NCBI GenBank assembly: GCA_007129775.1
Contig: SKUV01000389.1
Coordinates: forward strand, 1 to 24,532
Direction: 5' to 3'
From: Paracoccaceae bacterium
Lineage (GTDB): Bacteria > Pseudomonadota > Alphaproteobacteria > Rhodobacterales > Rhodobacteraceae
Length of the DNA: 24,532 nucleotides
Under the pieces are notes generated by a model. The model made no database searches. It was given only the letters and a program-made list of their open reading frames with translations, and was not told the DNA's origin. Shown here piece after piece: positions 8,503-16,939 of this stretch (position 1 is the first letter of the stretch; every line of letters begins with the position of its first letter). Made by a program: the position numbers and the translations under genes.

Positions 8503-8820
8503 TCAGAGAAAGTCCTCTTCGACCTGCGAGACATCGACGCCCAGCGCCTCAAGTCCCGCTTCGAGGTTCTCGGGCAGATGCGGCATGCCCAGAAGGTAGC
8601 TGGCCGTCGGCGTCGTAGCTTCGGCAAGCGCGGTCTCCACAGCTTCTGCGTAATCCTCGACGTCGAAGGCTCCGCGCCCGACCCATGCAATCGCCACGAG
8701 CGATGCCTTTTCATCGTCGTTCAAAGCGTCGATGAAGGCATGCACCTCCTTCTCCGCCATCCGCCCCTCGCGGGCCTGAAAGATGATATGAACGACCTTG
8801 TGCGGGCTGATCTCGAGCAT
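8503..8820 (-). CDS. Small DUF3775-like protein
   Basis: A 105-residue acidic, soluble protein starting MLEISPHKVVHIIFQAREG, with segments HAFIDALNDDEKASLVAIAWVGRG and the C-terminal SYLLGMPHLPENLEAGLEALG. These fit the DUF3775 family, common in Rhodobacterales and of unknown function. The ATG at 8820 has a GGAGGG ribosome site about 7 bases upstream. It is convergent with bioY and probably monocistronic. Confidence 0.85.
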   Translation of the reverse strand: MLEISPHKVVHIIFQAREGRMAEKEVHAFIDALNDDEKASLVAIAWVGRGAFDVEDYAEAVETALAEATTPTASYLLGMPHLPENLEAGLEALGVDVSQVEEDFL

Positions 8821-8906
8821 GGCGATCCCTCCACCGAAGACACCGCAGTGTCACCCGCGCGGGCCATTCGTGCAAGGAAAACCGGCCCTGCCGCGCGCGA
8901 CGACCC

Positions 8907-9437
8907 TCAGGAGTGCATACCCGCCAGCGCGTTGTGATCCACTGTGTTGCGCATCAGCATGACATTGCCCATGAATTCGACGCCCGAGGCCATCGAATCC
9001 ATGATCACGCGGGCTGTTTCGCGCGCTCCCAGCGTGTTGCCCTCCAGCGGCACCTCGGAGGGAAGTTCCACCACGCCAAGCGTCGTCATGGTCTTGTAGA
9101 CCTGACTCAGGTGCTGGCACGTCCAGTTCATCGTCATGTTCAGCGGGCACTTCACATAAAGGTTCGGCTTCGTGTGCCAGATCTTGATGCCGTTCTCGTC
9201 CTCCAGCGTGAAATACAGGTCGACCTCGCGGTTCAGGCGGAACTCGTCCTGAAAGATCCGGCGCGCCACTGCTTCGCAGGCCTTGAGCACGCCCTGCAGG
9301 TCGTCGCTCTCCAACGGCTGGGTTACGCGCTGGGGATCATGTTTGCCGCGATAGATGACGACAAGCTGCTGGCCGCCGCCGCGCAGATCCTCGATATCGG
9401 TGGCAAGTATCTTCAGACTGTAGATCTCAGTCGACAT
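8907..9437 (-). CDS. Conserved-looking hypothetical protein, unrecognised
   Basis: A 176-residue soluble protein starting MSTEIYSLKILATDIEDLRG. The ATG at 9437 is chosen because GGAAGGA lies just upstream, although the frame stays open for 14 more codons. It has no signal peptide or TM helix. An alpha/beta-looking N-terminal half (QQLVVIYRGKHDP, VDLYFTLEDENGIKIWHTKPN) is followed by a helical C-terminal part with several Met residues (MTMNWTCQHLSQVYKTM, MDSMASGVEFMGNVMLM). Codon use resembles its neighbours, so it is a real gene. It is divergent from the amidohydrolase across about 200 bases and could share its regulation. I cannot assign a family. Confidence 0.8.
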   Translation of the reverse strand: MSTEIYSLKILATDIEDLRGGGQQLVVIYRGKHDPQRVTQPLESDDLQGVLKACEAVARRIFQDEFRLNREVDLYFTLEDENGIKIWHTKPNLYVKCPLNMTMNWTCQHLSQVYKTMTTLGVVELPSEVPLEGNTLGARETARVIMDSMASGVEFMGNVMLMRNTVDHNALAGMHS

Positions 9438-9556
9438 GGGACGCTCCTTCCGGGGCAGGCCGAAGGGCCGACCTCCCAACTATTTTGGCGAGGCGAGCCG
9501 ATGCCGGTCGATCCAGAGAAAGCCTGCGCCTACACCTACAAGATAGCGCGCGATTG

Positions 9557-9579
9557 CGATATTACCAACCGGTGTATCG
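9557..9579. promoter_or_regulatory. Imperfect inverted repeat upstream of the amidohydrolase
   Basis: CGATA (9557-9561) pairs with TATCG (9575-9579), and ACC (9564-9566) pairs with GGT (9571-9573), around a 4-base loop. It lies about 58 bases before the amidohydrolase start, in the divergent intergenic region. It could be an operator or a leader hairpin; there is no further evidence. Confidence 0.3.
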
Positions 9580-9636
9580 AAAAACTGCAGAATGCAGCAT
9601 GCGCGCCCTCTGACGGGGGCCGAAGAAAGGCGAGCC

Positions 9637-10359
9637 ATGACAAGACGCATCTGGGACGATTTTCTCACCGAAAAGGACAAGCGCATCTATCATCTCGCTG
9701 GCTACGGCAAGCGGGGCGGGTTCGGCACGCGGCCGGCGCTTTTCATCATCGATGTGCAATATAACTTCTGTGGCGATGCCCCCGGCGAAACTCACGAGGA
9801 CGGGCTGCAGCAATACCGCACACACTGCGGTGAGGCCGGATGGAAAGCCGTGCCGCATATCGAGCGCCTATTGAAGATCGCGCGCGCGCGCAACCTGCCG
9901 GTCTTCTACACCCAGAGCGAACGGCGCCCCGACATGATCGACAGCGGGGTGCAGACCGGCAAGAGCCACCGCGGCCACGAACGCACCTCGACCGAGGGCA
10001 CCCACGCCACCCAGACCGTCGCCCCCCTCGCGCCTCGGCCCGAGGATATCCTGATCGGCAAGCGCAAGCCCTCGGCCTTCTTCGGCACGATTTTCATGAG
10101 TCATTTGAACTTTCTGGATGTCGATACGCTGATCCTGACGGGCTGCACCACGTCGGGCTGCCTGCGGGCGACAACGGTCGATGCCTATTCCTACAATTTC
10201 AAGGTGGTGATCCCCGAGGAAACGGCCTTTGACAGGTTCGAGGCGAGCCACGCCATGAATCTGTTCGATCTCAACTGCAAATATGCCGATGTCATCCCAA
10301 CCGACGAGGTCGCGGCCTATCTGGAAGGCCTGCCGGTCCGCGAGACTGGCGGAGCGTGA
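9637..10359 (+). CDS. Isochorismatase-fold cysteine amidohydrolase (N-carbamoylsarcosine/maleamate amidase type)
   Basis: A 240-residue cysteine hydrolase that cleaves a C-N amide or carbamoyl bond. The D-K-C triad is visible: Asp39 in FIIDVQ, Lys144 in GKRKPSAFFGT, and Cys175 in the LTGCTTSGCLRATT motif with its cis-peptide region. The 56-75 segment (GLQQYRTHCGEAGWKAV) and overall length fit the N-carbamoylsarcosine amidohydrolase branch, which also includes maleamate amidases such as NicF. ATG 9637 is chosen for GAAAGGCGAG just upstream; an ATG at 9592 is weaker. It ends 4 bases from the convergent aminotransferase stop, so it is likely part of the same catabolic locus. The substrate is not known. 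Confidence 0.88.
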   Translation: MTRRIWDDFLTEKDKRIYHLAGYGKRGGFGTRPALFIIDVQYNFCGDAPGETHEDGLQQYRTHCGEAGWKAVPHIERLLKIARARNLPVFYTQSERRPDMIDSGVQTGKSHRGHERTSTEGTHATQTVAPLAPRPEDILIGKRKPSAFFGTIFMSHLNFLDVDTLILTGCTTSGCLRATTVDAYSYNFKVVIPEETAFDRFEASHAMNLFDLNCKYADVIPTDEVAAYLEGLPVRETGGA

Positions 10360-10363
10360 CCGT

Positions 10364-11656
10364 TCAGCACGATCCGGCCGTTGCCGAAATCGCCTGCGAA
10401 ATGGCGTCCTTGGTCAGGGCGATATCCTCGGGGCTGTGCTCGGCCGACAGATAGATCAGACCTCGGCCGATGATCTGGACACCAGCCGCCAATAACGCCC
10501 CTGCAAAGGCGGCATTGGCGGCGCGGTCCATCCGAACGGTATCGGAAAGCCGGGCGATATCGCCCCGGCCGACGAAGACCTGCACCGCAGAGCCAGCGCG
10601 CAACACGCTGATCGGCAGGCCCGCGCGCCCGGCTTCGGCCCGGATGAAGGCGGCAAGGTCTTCGGCCATGGCGTCGATTCGCGGAAAAATGGCGCCTTCA
10701 TGGTCACGCAGATGGCAGATGCAGGCCACCGCAGCAGCGGCCGAGACCGGGTTGCCATTGAACGTGCCACGTTGCAGCAAACGCCCACTGGCCACCGGCT
10801 CCATCGCCGCGGCGCTGCCCGCCACGGCGCTTATCGGAAAACCCGCGCCCATCGCCTTGCCGATAACGCTGAGGTCAGGCGTCACGCCGAGACGGCCCTG
10901 CGCACCGCCGAGGCCCAGCCGATAACCGGTGATCACCTCGTCGAAAATCAACACCGCCCCGGCGGCCAGGGTGACCTCTCGCGCAGTTTCCAGAAACCCC
11001 GGGGACGGCAGGAAACAGCCCCCGTTCACCGCCACGGGCTCCAGCAAGACGGCTGCGATGTCGGGGCCGATCGCGGCGCGCAGGCCTTCCGCATCACCCC
11101 AGTCCAGCAGCGTGCTCGAAGCCGTGGCGGCCGGGTCCTGCCCGAGAGTGTCGGGACCGTCGTTGCCGGGGCGCCCGCCCGAATGGACCGTGTCGAACCA
11201 GCCGTGATAATTGCCCCGAAACCGGATGATCCGCACGCGCCCGGTGGCGGCGCGGGCGATGCGCAAGGCCAACTGAATCGCCTCGGAGCCGGAGCTGACG
11301 AAAGCCGACAGCTCGGCCGAGGGCAGGGTTTCGGTGATCAACTCGCCCAGCAAGGCCTCGCCGCGATGGTTGCTCGCGGTGCGCAAGCCACGGCCCATCT
11401 CGGCCATCACCGCGGCGATCACCGGGCTTGGGCTGTGGCCAAGGATCAGAGGCCCGTAGCCCAGCGCGTAATCGATGAAGCGCCGACCCGAGATGTCCCA
11501 TAGATGGGCGCCCTCGGCCCGTTCAGCGACCAGTGGCGCAGGCAACTGGTTGCCCCGCGGGGTCGAGGAGGTGCCATAGGCAACCGAGCGCAGCGCCCGT
11601 GCACGCCATTCGAGGTTCGCTGACACGAAATCCGGGGCTGGGTCCGCCATGCTCAT
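10364..11656 (-). CDS. Class III PLP-dependent aminotransferase (glutamate-1-semialdehyde aminomutase-like)
   Basis: A 430-residue fold-type I PLP enzyme. SSGSEA (121-126) binds the cofactor phosphate, Asp239 in IFDEVITGYRLG pairs with the pyridine N, and Lys267 in VIGKAMGAGFPISAV is the Schiff-base lysine. GTFNGNPVSAAAA is typical of the HemL/omega-aminotransferase branch. It is not likely to be the housekeeping hemL: it overlaps the transporter ATPase gene by ATGA (11653-11656), and this organism group makes ALA by HemA (ALA synthase). It probably transaminates or isomerises the imported amine or amino acid, or an intermediate. ATG 11650 is an alternative start. Confidence 0.9.
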   Translation of the reverse strand: MSMADPAPDFVSANLEWRARALRSVAYGTSSTPRGNQLPAPLVAERAEGAHLWDISGRRFIDYALGYGPLILGHSPSPVIAAVMAEMGRGLRTASNHRGEALLGELITETLPSAELSAFVSSGSEAIQLALRIARAATGRVRIIRFRGNYHGWFDTVHSGGRPGNDGPDTLGQDPAATASSTLLDWGDAEGLRAAIGPDIAAVLLEPVAVNGGCFLPSPGFLETAREVTLAAGAVLIFDEVITGYRLGLGGAQGRLGVTPDLSVIGKAMGAGFPISAVAGSAAAMEPVASGRLLQRGTFNGNPVSAAAAVACICHLRDHEGAIFPRIDAMAEDLAAFIRAEAGRAGLPISVLRAGSAVQVFVGRGDIARLSDTVRMDRAANAAFAGALLAAGVQIIGRGLIYLSAEHSPEDIALTKDAISQAISATAGSC

Positions 11657-12762
11657 GTCTCCACCGCATCCTCGGCAGGAAAGGCGAGCGCCGCTTCTGG
11701 CGCGAAATGCACCGCCACCTCGGCCCCCGGAGACGGGCAGTCGGGACGGGCGGCTTTGGGCAGCCGCGCCGAAAGCCGCCCGATCGCGGGCACATCGACG
11801 ACAACGCGCAGATGATCGCCCTGATAGATCACGTCGGCCACGATGCCCCGCAGGCAGTTTTCCGTGGCCTCGCCCAATGTCACCTGCTCGGGCCGCACCA
11901 GCACCTGGGCATCGCCCCCATCGGGCAGCCCCTCTGGGCAGCACAGCGCGACCAGTTGCGATCCGGCAGGGCAGCGCAGGCGCAGCCGCGCGCCGTCGCG
12001 CGCCTCTACACGCGCCGGAAGCGCGTTGTTTTCACCCATGAAGCGGGCGACGAAGGCGTTTTCGGGATGGTCATAGACCCGATCGGGCGGACCTACCTGC
12101 TGAATGCGGCCATCGTCGAAAATCGCGATCCGGTCCGACATGGTCATTGCCTCGGTCTGGTCATGGGTGACGTAAAGCATCGTCAGCCCCAGACGCTCGT
12201 GCAGTTCCCGGATCTCCAGCTGCATATGCTCGCGCAATTGTTTGTCGAGCGCACCGAGCGGCTCGTCCATCAGCACCATGCGCGGCTCGAACACCAGCGC
12301 ACGGGCCAGAGCGACCCGCTGCTGCTGGCCGCCCGAAAGCTGAGCGGGTCGCCGGTCGGCGACCGCGCCAAGCCGGATCATGTCGAGTGCGCGCTCCACC
12401 CGCCCGGGGATCTCGGATTTCGCGAAGCGGTGCATCCGCAAGGGAAAGGCGAGGTTCTCGGCCACCGTCATGTGCGGAAACAGCGCGTAGTTCTGAAACA
12501 CCATGCCGAAGTTGCGCCGATAGGTCGGCATGTCGTTGATCCGCTGCCGAGCGAAGAGGATGTTGCCGGCTGTCGGCGTCTCGAAGCCCGCCAGCATCAT
12601 CAGCGTCGTGGTCTTGCCCGATCCGGACGGACCGAGAAGCGTCAGAAACTCGCCCTCGGCGATGCCCAGATGCAGATCCTTGACCACGCGAAGAATGCCG
12701 TCGTAGCTTTTCTGAACGCCGTCAAAACGGACAAGGGCGGGATCGGGGGCGGCGTCGGTCAT
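11653..12762 (-). CDS. ABC transporter ATPase, PotA-type
   Basis: A 369-residue ATPase of a polyamine/opine-type importer. Walker A GPSGSGKT is at 44-51, Q-loop Gln90 in VFQNYALFPHMTV, signature LSGGQ at 142-146, Walker B MVLMDE at 162-167, D-loop GALD, and switch His200. A C-terminal TOBE-type domain (about 245-360) follows, with VLVRPEQV. It is intact and of standard length. It overlaps the upstream permease (ATGA) and the downstream aminotransferase (ATGA), so the transporter and the aminotransferase are one transcription unit. Confidence 0.95.
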   Translation of the reverse strand: MTDAAPDPALVRFDGVQKSYDGILRVVKDLHLGIAEGEFLTLLGPSGSGKTTTLMMLAGFETPTAGNILFARQRINDMPTYRRNFGMVFQNYALFPHMTVAENLAFPLRMHRFAKSEIPGRVERALDMIRLGAVADRRPAQLSGGQQQRVALARALVFEPRMVLMDEPLGALDKQLREHMQLEIRELHERLGLTMLYVTHDQTEAMTMSDRIAIFDDGRIQQVGPPDRVYDHPENAFVARFMGENNALPARVEARDGARLRLRCPAGSQLVALCCPEGLPDGGDAQVLVRPEQVTLGEATENCLRGIVADVIYQGDHLRVVVDVPAIGRLSARLPKAARPDCPSPGAEVAVHFAPEAALAFPAEDAVET

Positions 12763-13550
12763 TGCCGTGCTCCTCCCTGCAGTCGTGTGGCGTAGTTGCG
12801 CGCCGCCTCGGAGATCAGCAACAACACCACCGACAGAACGACCATGATCACGGCAGAGGCCGCGATGGTGGGGCTCAGCATCTCGCGCAGGCCGGCGAAC
12901 ATCTGCCGCGGCAGGGTGAATTGCCCGGGGCCCGTCAGGAAAATCGCGATCACCAGTTCATCGAACGAGGTGGCGAATGCAAAGACCGCTCCGGCGATCA
13001 CCCCCGGCAGGATCAACGGCAGGACCACCTCCCGGAAGGCCTGCACCGGTGTCGCCCCGAGCGACAGCGCAGCCCGCACAAGGGTCATGTCGAGCGTCTG
13101 CACCGCCGCCAGCACCGTAATCACCACATAGGGCGCGGCAACGATGACATGGGCGATCACGAGGCCGGTAAAGGTGTTGGTCAGCCCCCATGCCGAGAAC
13201 GCCACATACATCGACGATGCCGCCACGATCACCGGCACGACCATGGGCAGCGACAAGATTACCAAAACGGTCTTCTTGCCCGGAAATCTCGCCATGTTGA
13301 GCCCGAATGCGGCCAGTGTGCCCAGTGTCGTCGCGATCACCATGGTGAATCCGCCAACGACAAAACTGTTGCGCGTCGCCTCCAGCCAGCGGCCGGCGGT
13401 AAAGAAATCCTCGTACCAGCGCAGCGACCATCCCGGCGTCGGCAGCGTCAGGATCTCGCCCGACGAGAAGGACAGCGGAAAGATAACCACGATGGGCGAG
13501 ACCAGAAACACCAGCACCAGCACCGCGAAGATCCGGATTGCCATCATCAT
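12759..13550 (-). CDS. ABC transporter permease, PotC-type
   Basis: A 263-residue inner-membrane subunit with about six TM helices starting MMMAIRIFAVLVLVFLVSP. The EAA loop that docks the ATPase reads VRAALSLGATPVQAFREVVL (about 170-190). The start is placed at 13550, where its ATG overlaps the TGA of the upstream permease by one base (TGATG); ATGs at 13547 and 13544 are immediately adjacent alternatives. Size and second position are typical of PotC partners. Confidence 0.93.
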   Translation of the reverse strand: MMMAIRIFAVLVLVFLVSPIVVIFPLSFSSGEILTLPTPGWSLRWYEDFFTAGRWLEATRNSFVVGGFTMVIATTLGTLAAFGLNMARFPGKKTVLVILSLPMVVPVIVAASSMYVAFSAWGLTNTFTGLVIAHVIVAAPYVVITVLAAVQTLDMTLVRAALSLGATPVQAFREVVLPLILPGVIAGAVFAFATSFDELVIAIFLTGPGQFTLPRQMFAGLREMLSPTIAASAVIMVVLSVVLLLISEAARNYATRLQGGARQ

Positions 13551-14728
13551 CAGACCCGCGCCCCCAGATTGAGCCCCGGCAAGACCCGTGCCGCCGCCAC
13601 CACCAGAAGCCCTGTCAGGATCAGCAGCAAAAGCGACAGCGCCGCCGCCATGCCGAGGTTGATCGAGGTATTGGTGAAATAGGCGATGTAATAGCTCACC
13701 ATCTGGTCGCGCAGCCCGCCCACGAGAACCGGCGTGATGTAGAAGCCGACCGAAAGCATCAGCACCATGACCGCGCCGGCAGCGACACCCGGCATCGTCA
13801 TCGGGAGATAGACCAACAGGAATTGCTGCCACGGCCGGGCACCCAGCGATGCCGCAGCCCGCACGTAGTCCGGGCGGATACGCTTCATCACCGCCAGCAG
13901 CGGCAATATCTGGAACGGCAGGAGCACATGCACCATCGCCAGATAGACCGCCGGGCGGGTGAAGATGATCGCCTGCGGTGTATCGATCACACCGGTGGCC
14001 AGAAGTGCCGCGTTGATCGGCCCCTCCCGTTGCAGCACGATGAACCACGCGGTGCTGCGCACCAGAATCGAAATCCAGAACGGCACCAGGACGCAAAGCA
14101 GCGCGAGCCCCTCGGCCCGGCCCCGCAGCGTGGACAGGAACCATGCCGTCGGATAGCCCAGAAGAACCGCAAAGACCGTCACCCAGAGCGAGATGATGAA
14201 GGTGCGCAGAAAGAGTTCGCGAAAGATCGCCTGTTGCGGATCGACAGGGATGATGCTGCCGTCGGCGGCCATGCGCAAATCCATCGCGCGCAGCAGATAG
14301 GTGGCGGTGTAAGGGTTGGAATGGGTCTGCAGCAGTTGCCAGACCTCCGGCTCGCCCCAGACAGCGTTCAGTGCGGGCAGCGACTCGGAATAGGGCGCCT
14401 GCAGCCCCTCGGCGGCACGACGCGCGCCCGATATGATCGACCGCATCCCCGTCTGTTCGAAATTCAGCCGCCGGACGAGGCCACCAAAGACGCGGTTGTC
14501 CTGCGGCGAGAGCAGATCCTCGACAAACGCAGCATAGACGGCCTCGTCGGGCAGGCCATCGCCCGACCATTGGCCAAGCGCTGCGGTCGTGCGCGGCAGG
14601 GCCGCCGTCACTTCGGGGTTGTCCACCGCCTTGAACGCCGTCGTGCCGAGCGGCAGCACAAAGCCCACGATCATCAGCAGCAGAAGCGGCGCGACAAGCA
14701 GGACAGCCAGTCTCGAATTGCGATCCAT
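13550..14728 (-). CDS. ABC transporter permease, PotB-type with a large periplasmic insertion
   Basis: A 392-residue permease, longer than the usual 280-300. TM1 spans about 8-28. A hydrophilic segment of about 140 residues (31-173) follows before TM2 at about 174-197, then the rest of the MetI-like core with the EAA loop RAAASLGARPWQQFLLVYLP (290-309). The extra segment must be periplasmic if the usual topology holds, and could contact the binding protein. ATG 14728 is chosen because TM1 follows and GGCAGG lies just upstream; an ATG 29 codons earlier would add a charged, Arg/Pro-rich leader. Confidence 0.9.
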   Translation of the reverse strand: MDRNSRLAVLLVAPLLLLMIVGFVLPLGTTAFKAVDNPEVTAALPRTTAALGQWSGDGLPDEAVYAAFVEDLLSPQDNRVFGGLVRRLNFEQTGMRSIISGARRAAEGLQAPYSESLPALNAVWGEPEVWQLLQTHSNPYTATYLLRAMDLRMAADGSIIPVDPQQAIFRELFLRTFIISLWVTVFAVLLGYPTAWFLSTLRGRAEGLALLCVLVPFWISILVRSTAWFIVLQREGPINAALLATGVIDTPQAIIFTRPAVYLAMVHVLLPFQILPLLAVMKRIRPDYVRAAASLGARPWQQFLLVYLPMTMPGVAAGAVMVLMLSVGFYITPVLVGGLRDQMVSYYIAYFTNTSINLGMAAALSLLLLILTGLLVVAAARVLPGLNLGARV

Positions 14729-14761
14729 TGCCTGCCTTTTCGGGCCGATGGGGCGGTTTTC

Positions 14762-14818
14762 GGGGCGGCGTCGAGGTTCCGGCGCCGCCCCCCTTTCGGT
14801 CGTGCCAACCGGCACGAC
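14762..14818 (-). promoter_or_regulatory. Tandem hairpins between binding-protein and permease genes
   Basis: Two inverted repeats lie in the gap between the binding-protein stop and the permease start. GTCGTGCC/GGCACGAC (14799-14818, loop 4) is a perfect 8-bp stem. GGGGCGGCG/CGCCGCCCC (14762-14770 with 14783-14791) is a 9-bp stem. On the transcribed strand neither is followed by a U-run. As at malE-malF, such hairpins usually stabilise the binding-protein mRNA or reduce read-through into permease genes. Confidence 0.6.
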
Positions 14819-14833
14819 GGCTTCAGGGCTGGC

Positions 14834-15877
14834 TCAGTTCGCGGCCCATGCGGCGAAACGTGCCTCCAGATCGTCGCCGTATTCGATCCAGAACTCGGTA
14901 TCGATAAACAGGCCCGTATCGGCGTGGTTCAGCACCATCCCGGGATTTGCAGCCTGAACCTCCGGATCGGAATTCACCTCGATATTCGCCGGCGAGATCG
15001 GCCAGACCGCGGCCTGATTGCGAAGCTGATCGGCATCAGTGATCCAGTCGATCATCCGCATCGCCTCTTCGGTGTGGGGCGAGCCCTCCACCACCGTCCA
15101 GAAGTCGATGGAATAGATCAGCGTGTTCCAGAGCATGTTGTAGGGCATGTTCTCTTCGTCGATCGCACGCAGGATACGCCCGGTATAGGCCATCGCGTAT
15201 TCGACCTCGCCCGACCCGACGAACTGGAGCGGCTGCGCGCCGGCGGTCCACCAGACGATGTGGTCCTTGATCTCGTCGAGTTTGGCGAAGGCGCGGTCCA
15301 CGCCCTCGGGAGTCGCCAGCACGGTGTAGACATCCTCGCGCGCCACGCCGTCGGCCATCAGCGCGGCCTCCAGCGACATACGCGGCCCCGTCCGCATGGA
15401 GCGCATGCCCGGGAATTGTTCGATATCCCAGAAATCGGCCATGTCCTTCGGACCTTCGGGCGACCGCTCGGTGTCGTAGAAGACGGTAACGCCAAAGCCC
15501 GTTGCACCGACGCCGCAATCGTGGACGCCCGAGGGGATAAGCTTGTCGGCATTCACCACCGACCAGTCGATCGGCGCGAAAACACCATCCTCGCAGCCGC
15601 GCACCATGTCCGGCGCCTCGACCATCACGATATCCCATGTCACGTCACCGGCTTCGACCATGGCGTAGATACGCGCCATCTCGCCGTTGTAGACGTCATC
15701 GGTCACGCCGATCCCGGCATGGGCGGCATAGGCCTGAAACAGGTGCTCGCGCGCGGTGTCCTGATAGCCACCGCCGAAGCCGACGATGGTCAGGTCGCGC
15801 GCGCTCGCGCCGGTCGCCAAGGCTGTGGCCAGCGGCAGCGCCACCAACAGCGCGCGGGTTGATGTCTGGGTCGTCAT
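14834..15877 (-). CDS. ABC transporter periplasmic substrate-binding protein, PotD/SBP family 1-like
   Basis: A 347-residue secreted binding protein. Residues 1-26 form a signal peptide ending GASA, and the mature part begins RDLTIVGFGGGYQD. Features common to the polyamine-type group include WDIVMVEAPD (about 80-89), GVTVFYDTERSPEGPKDMADFWD, and the C-terminal AVWPISPANIEV. The GGAGGG ribosome site sits 7 bases before the ATG at 15877. It is the first gene of the transporter-aminotransferase operon and has an operator-like inverted repeat about 95 bases upstream. The ligand is not readable; these proteins bind polyamines, opines and related small polar molecules. Confidence 0.92.
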   Translation of the reverse strand: MTTQTSTRALLVALPLATALATGASARDLTIVGFGGGYQDTAREHLFQAYAAHAGIGVTDDVYNGEMARIYAMVEAGDVTWDIVMVEAPDMVRGCEDGVFAPIDWSVVNADKLIPSGVHDCGVGATGFGVTVFYDTERSPEGPKDMADFWDIEQFPGMRSMRTGPRMSLEAALMADGVAREDVYTVLATPEGVDRAFAKLDEIKDHIVWWTAGAQPLQFVGSGEVEYAMAYTGRILRAIDEENMPYNMLWNTLIYSIDFWTVVEGSPHTEEAMRMIDWITDADQLRNQAAVWPISPANIEVNSDPEVQAANPGMVLNHADTGLFIDTEFWIEYGDDLEARFAAWAAN

Positions 15878-15969
15878 GGTCTGGGCCCTCCGTGTTGGCC
15901 TTTGGGTTTGTGGCCTGTTGTCGTCATCCTGCCGCCAGTGGCGCAGCCTGCGCCAGCAGACATTCCCTT

Positions 15970-16006
15970 GAATGTATTATCTTCAATACCATTCGCATCT
16001 TTGCAA
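15970..16006 (-). promoter_or_regulatory. Candidate promoter with overlapping operator for the ABC operon
   Basis: On the minus strand TTGCAA (plus 16001-16006) and GATAAT (plus 15976-15981) are separated by 19 bases. An inverted repeat overlaps them: GAATG-TATT at 15970-15978 and AATAC-CATTC at 15985-15994, differing by one inserted base. The core is the 16-bp GTATTATCTTCAATAC. An AT-rich palindrome over the -10 of a GC-rich genome is a good candidate site for the GntR repressor encoded next door. Confidence 0.5.
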
Positions 16007-16130
16007 CGATTCGTCTGGCCCGACGCAGCCGCAAGGACCCGGCGCGCATGCGCGGGCGCCGCGTTCTTGAGCACTTTCTGGAAACTGCGCCCGGATAGCG
16101 ATGCGGCGCAGGGTGACGGGGTGGCAACGC

Positions 16131-16928
16131 TCACAGTCGCGGCACCCATTGCGGGCTGCTGTCGCCCGCTTCCCGCGACAACTCCACGCGGTATTCGTAG
16201 AAGCCGGGGTTGTAGTAGATGCGGATATGCTCCACCAGCCTGTCCTGATCGTCGAAGACCGCCCTCTGCATGCAGATCAGGGGCGCGCCCTCCGGAACCT
16301 CGAGATACCGCGCAAGCTCCGCCGTCGCGGCCACCGCCGTCAGCCGCTGATCGGCCCGGGCGAAAACGAACCCCTTCTCTTCCAGCGCGGCGATGACGGT
16401 TCGGTTGCCCAGCGTATCGCGCGACAGCAAAAGCGATTCGGGCGGCAGCACATGCACGACTGAATAGGAGAACGCGGCTCCGTCGGGCTTTCGGCGCGTC
16501 CGGCAGATGCGAAGACCCCTCTGGCCCGGCGCAAGCACGGGCGATCCGAGCAGATCCGGCGGGATATCCACCTCCGCGAATTCGTGCAGCGTCACCTCGG
16601 TCGTTTCGGCGAATTCGCGAATGTTGGTCTTGAAACCGGCGATCCCGTCGCCACCCTGCCCCGGCAGGATATCGGGGTTCACGAAAGTGCCGCGCCCGCG
16701 ATGTCGGGTGATCAGGCCGGCCTCTTCCAGCAAGGCCATGGTATTGCGGATCGTCACCCGCGAAACATCGAAATCGGCGGCAAGATCCTGTTCGCTGGGC
16801 AGAACCACGCCCTTTTGCCAACGGCCCGCGCGGATCTTCTGCTCCAGCACGAGGAAGATGCGGTAATAGAGCGGCAGTGCATCGCGGATGCCCTTGGCTT
16901 TCCGCACCTCGGAGGTTTCGCCTGCCAT
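16131..16928 (-). CDS. GntR-family transcriptional regulator, HutC type (UTRA domain)
   Basis: A 265-residue regulator. The winged helix-turn-helix spans about 18-84 (LPSEQDLAADFDVSRVTIRN, then GLITRHRGRGTFV). A UTRA effector-binding domain follows (about 105-250) with CRTRRKPDGAAFSYSVVHVL and LICMQRAVFDDQDRLVEHIRIYY. ATG 16928 has GGAAGG just upstream. It lies between the two minus-strand enzyme and transporter blocks, so it is the probable local regulator, sensing the imported compound or an intermediate. It seems to have its own promoter with a palindrome. Confidence 0.93.
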   Translation of the reverse strand: MAGETSEVRKAKGIRDALPLYYRIFLVLEQKIRAGRWQKGVVLPSEQDLAADFDVSRVTIRNTMALLEEAGLITRHRGRGTFVNPDILPGQGGDGIAGFKTNIREFAETTEVTLHEFAEVDIPPDLLGSPVLAPGQRGLRICRTRRKPDGAAFSYSVVHVLPPESLLLSRDTLGNRTVIAALEEKGFVFARADQRLTAVAATAELARYLEVPEGAPLICMQRAVFDDQDRLVEHIRIYYNPGFYEYRVELSREAGDSSPQWVPRL

Positions 16929-16939
16929 CGCCGCCTTCC

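Noticed and set aside
13538..15862. Open frame of 774 codons on the plus strand across the two ABC permease/binding-protein genes
   Set aside because: It is a shadow of three intact minus-strand transporter genes, with a charged, repetitive translation and no domain.
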